Source: Mortierella sp. BCC40632 (lineage: Eukaryota > Mortierellomycota > Mortierellomycetes > Mortierellales > Mortierellaceae). From it: a stretch of 64,000 nt of DNA. A program made the position numbers and the translations under genes. The notes beneath the pieces were generated by a model. The model saw only the letters and a list, made by a program, of their open reading frames with translations, was not told the origin of the DNA and did no database searches. This document shows, one piece after another, positions 62,911 through 64,000 of this stretch. Within the stretch, counting starts at the first letter, position 1; every line of letters begins with the position of its first letter. The stretch covers positions 1,120,001 to 1,184,000 of the forward strand of contig WAEK01000005.1 in assembly GCA_011634665.1 (NCBI GenBank), written 5' to 3'.

Positions 62911-64000
62911 CCCCGACCACCAGGAGGAGGAGCCGAAGACGATAAACAACCTGGAAATCTCAATGGAACCAAGTGTGAGACAACGTCTAATAGATGGGTA
63001 CTCAGAAGACCCCCGTCTGGGCCCAATCTATGCAAGCTGCTTAGAAGGAAGTTGCCCAAAAAAAATTATGCCTTGTACAAGGGACTGTTATGTATTGAAC
63101 ACAAGGGCGTTTATCTGATCTGCATCCCTAGCAAAGCCGACATCCGCCTTGACCTTCTCCATGATGCCCATGACTCTGCTATTGCCGGCCACCTCGGGTT
63201 CGACAAGACTTACGATGCCCTCCGACGCTCTTTCTACTGGCCTCGAATAGCCAATGATACCAGGCGTTATGTTGAATCTTGCGAAAGCTGTCAAAGATCC
63301 AAACCCAGTCGACAAAGGCCAGCCGGCTTGCTCCATCCACACGAAACCCCCGAACAGCGCTGGGATACAGTGACTATGGATTTCGCGGTTCATTTGCCAA
63401 AGACGGACCAAGGATTTGACGCGATCACGGTGTTTGTGGACAAACTCTCTAAACAAGTTCACTTCGCCCCTTCCAGGACCACAGACACAGCATCAGACGT
63501 CGCCCGTATATTTTTAATAATATCTTCCGACTACATGGCATGCCTCGCAGGATCATCTCAGACCGCGACAGCAAGTTTACGAGTAACTTTTGGCAGGAAC
63601 TTCACCGCCTCATGGATGTTAAATTAGCATTGTCGACCGCTTTCCACCCGCAGACGGATGGTCAATCCGAACGGGCTATCCAGACCCTTACATCTGTACT
63701 AAGGGCTTACGCGGACGACAAGCAGACCAACTGGGACGTTTTATTACCGGCAGCCGAGTTTGCTTACAACAACTCTGTTAACCCCACTACAGGCTTCTCT
63801 CCTTTCTTCATGAACTACGGTTTCCACCCACGTGTTCCAACCGCACTGCTACAACCACCAACATCATCAGTGCCAAGCGTGGAAGACTTTGTCAAGGAGC
63901 AACAGCACGTATTGAAGACGACACAGGAGAACATTCGCCTCGCTCAAGAAAGACAAGTGTGGAACTCCGACCATAGACGACGCGACCATGATTTCAAAGT
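62911..64000 (+). pseudogene. Element G integrase, partial at window end
   Basis: Zinc domain (HDAHDSAIAGHLGFDKTYDA ... CESCQRSKPSRQ), core with D in TVTMDFAVHLP; a break at a T-run near 63510 precedes the second Asp region (ISDRDSKF in another frame) and HPQTDGQSERAIQTL. The VPSVEDFVKEQQHVLK linker is reached at about 63880, and the frame leaves the window at 64000 before the chromodomain. Nearly collinear with element C's minus-strand copy. Confidence 0.87.

Larger units (their letters stand above)
59450..64000 (+). mobile_element. Ty3/gypsy chromovirus G (continues beyond the window)
   Basis: 74-bp 5' LTR, primer-binding site, gag, protease, RT, RNase H and integrase in the + direction. 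The 3' LTR is outside the window, so the target duplication cannot be checked. G is the same family as C and sister to E. Confidence 0.9.

Noticed and set aside
1..64000. tRNA genes
   Set aside because: I looked for A- and B-box-like patterns with matching acceptor stems and found none convincing. A dedicated tRNA scan would be needed to exclude them.

Overview
This looks like a nuclear window from an early-diverging fungus, most likely Mucoromycota. The reasons are short GT-AG introns with split codons, a heterotrimeric G-alpha gene, Crinkler (CRN)-type effector-like genes, DIRS tyrosine-recombinase elements, chromodomain Ty3/gypsy elements, and a 5S rRNA gene on the same strand as, and just downstream of, the 3' end of a large-subunit rRNA. 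The phylum is my inference; no taxonomic marker was computed. Well over half of the window is transposable elements, mostly nested and mostly with broken reading frames.

Layout. 0.9-3.1 kb: a nine-exon G-alpha subunit gene containing a 5-nt microexon. 3.1-8.1 kb: simple repeats, an unidentified coding-like fragment, a decayed hAT transposase, a hairpin repeat and a LINE fragment. 8.1-14.4 kb: LTR and gag debris and an intact Tc1/mariner transposon that landed in the gag of a minus-strand gypsy element (called H). 14.4-26.9 kb: a full-length chromovirus (A) sitting inside H's 5' LTR, itself split in its integrase by a second full-length chromovirus (F). 27.0-31.4 kb: minus-strand chromovirus D, cut in its gag by element C. 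31.4-33.5 kb: C, truncated and carrying a foreign module. 33.5-38.5 kb: chromovirus E, bounded by identical 70-bp LTRs. 38.5-41.5 kb: a degenerate non-LTR element. 41.5-43.9 kb: an orphan piece of rDNA (repeats, 5S gene, 3' end of LSU rRNA). 44.7-51 kb: two host-like genes on the minus strand, a POT1-like telomere protein and a Ulp1-protease/FAR1-type DNA-binding fusion. 51-55.2 kb: a DIRS-type element with its diagnostic inverted and internal complementary repeats. 55.3-59.4 kb: a CRN gene, a convergent zinc-finger gene and a second CRN gene cut by an LTR insertion, interleaved with inverted 50-bp minisatellite arrays. 59.4-64 kb: chromovirus G, leaving the window.

How the parts relate. Target-site duplications give the order H, then A, then F. 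The elements use two reverse-transcription priming modes. A and the 8.3-kb element have a binding site complementary to a segment about 35 bp downstream of their own TATA box (Tf1-like self-priming). H, E and G have sites fitting initiator tRNA-Met. C and G share an identical 74-bp LTR, and E's is 70 bp, which is remarkably short for elements with a full coding capacity. Many retroelement frameshifts fall in homopolymer runs, even inside F, whose two LTRs are identical, so part of the apparent decay may be assembly error.
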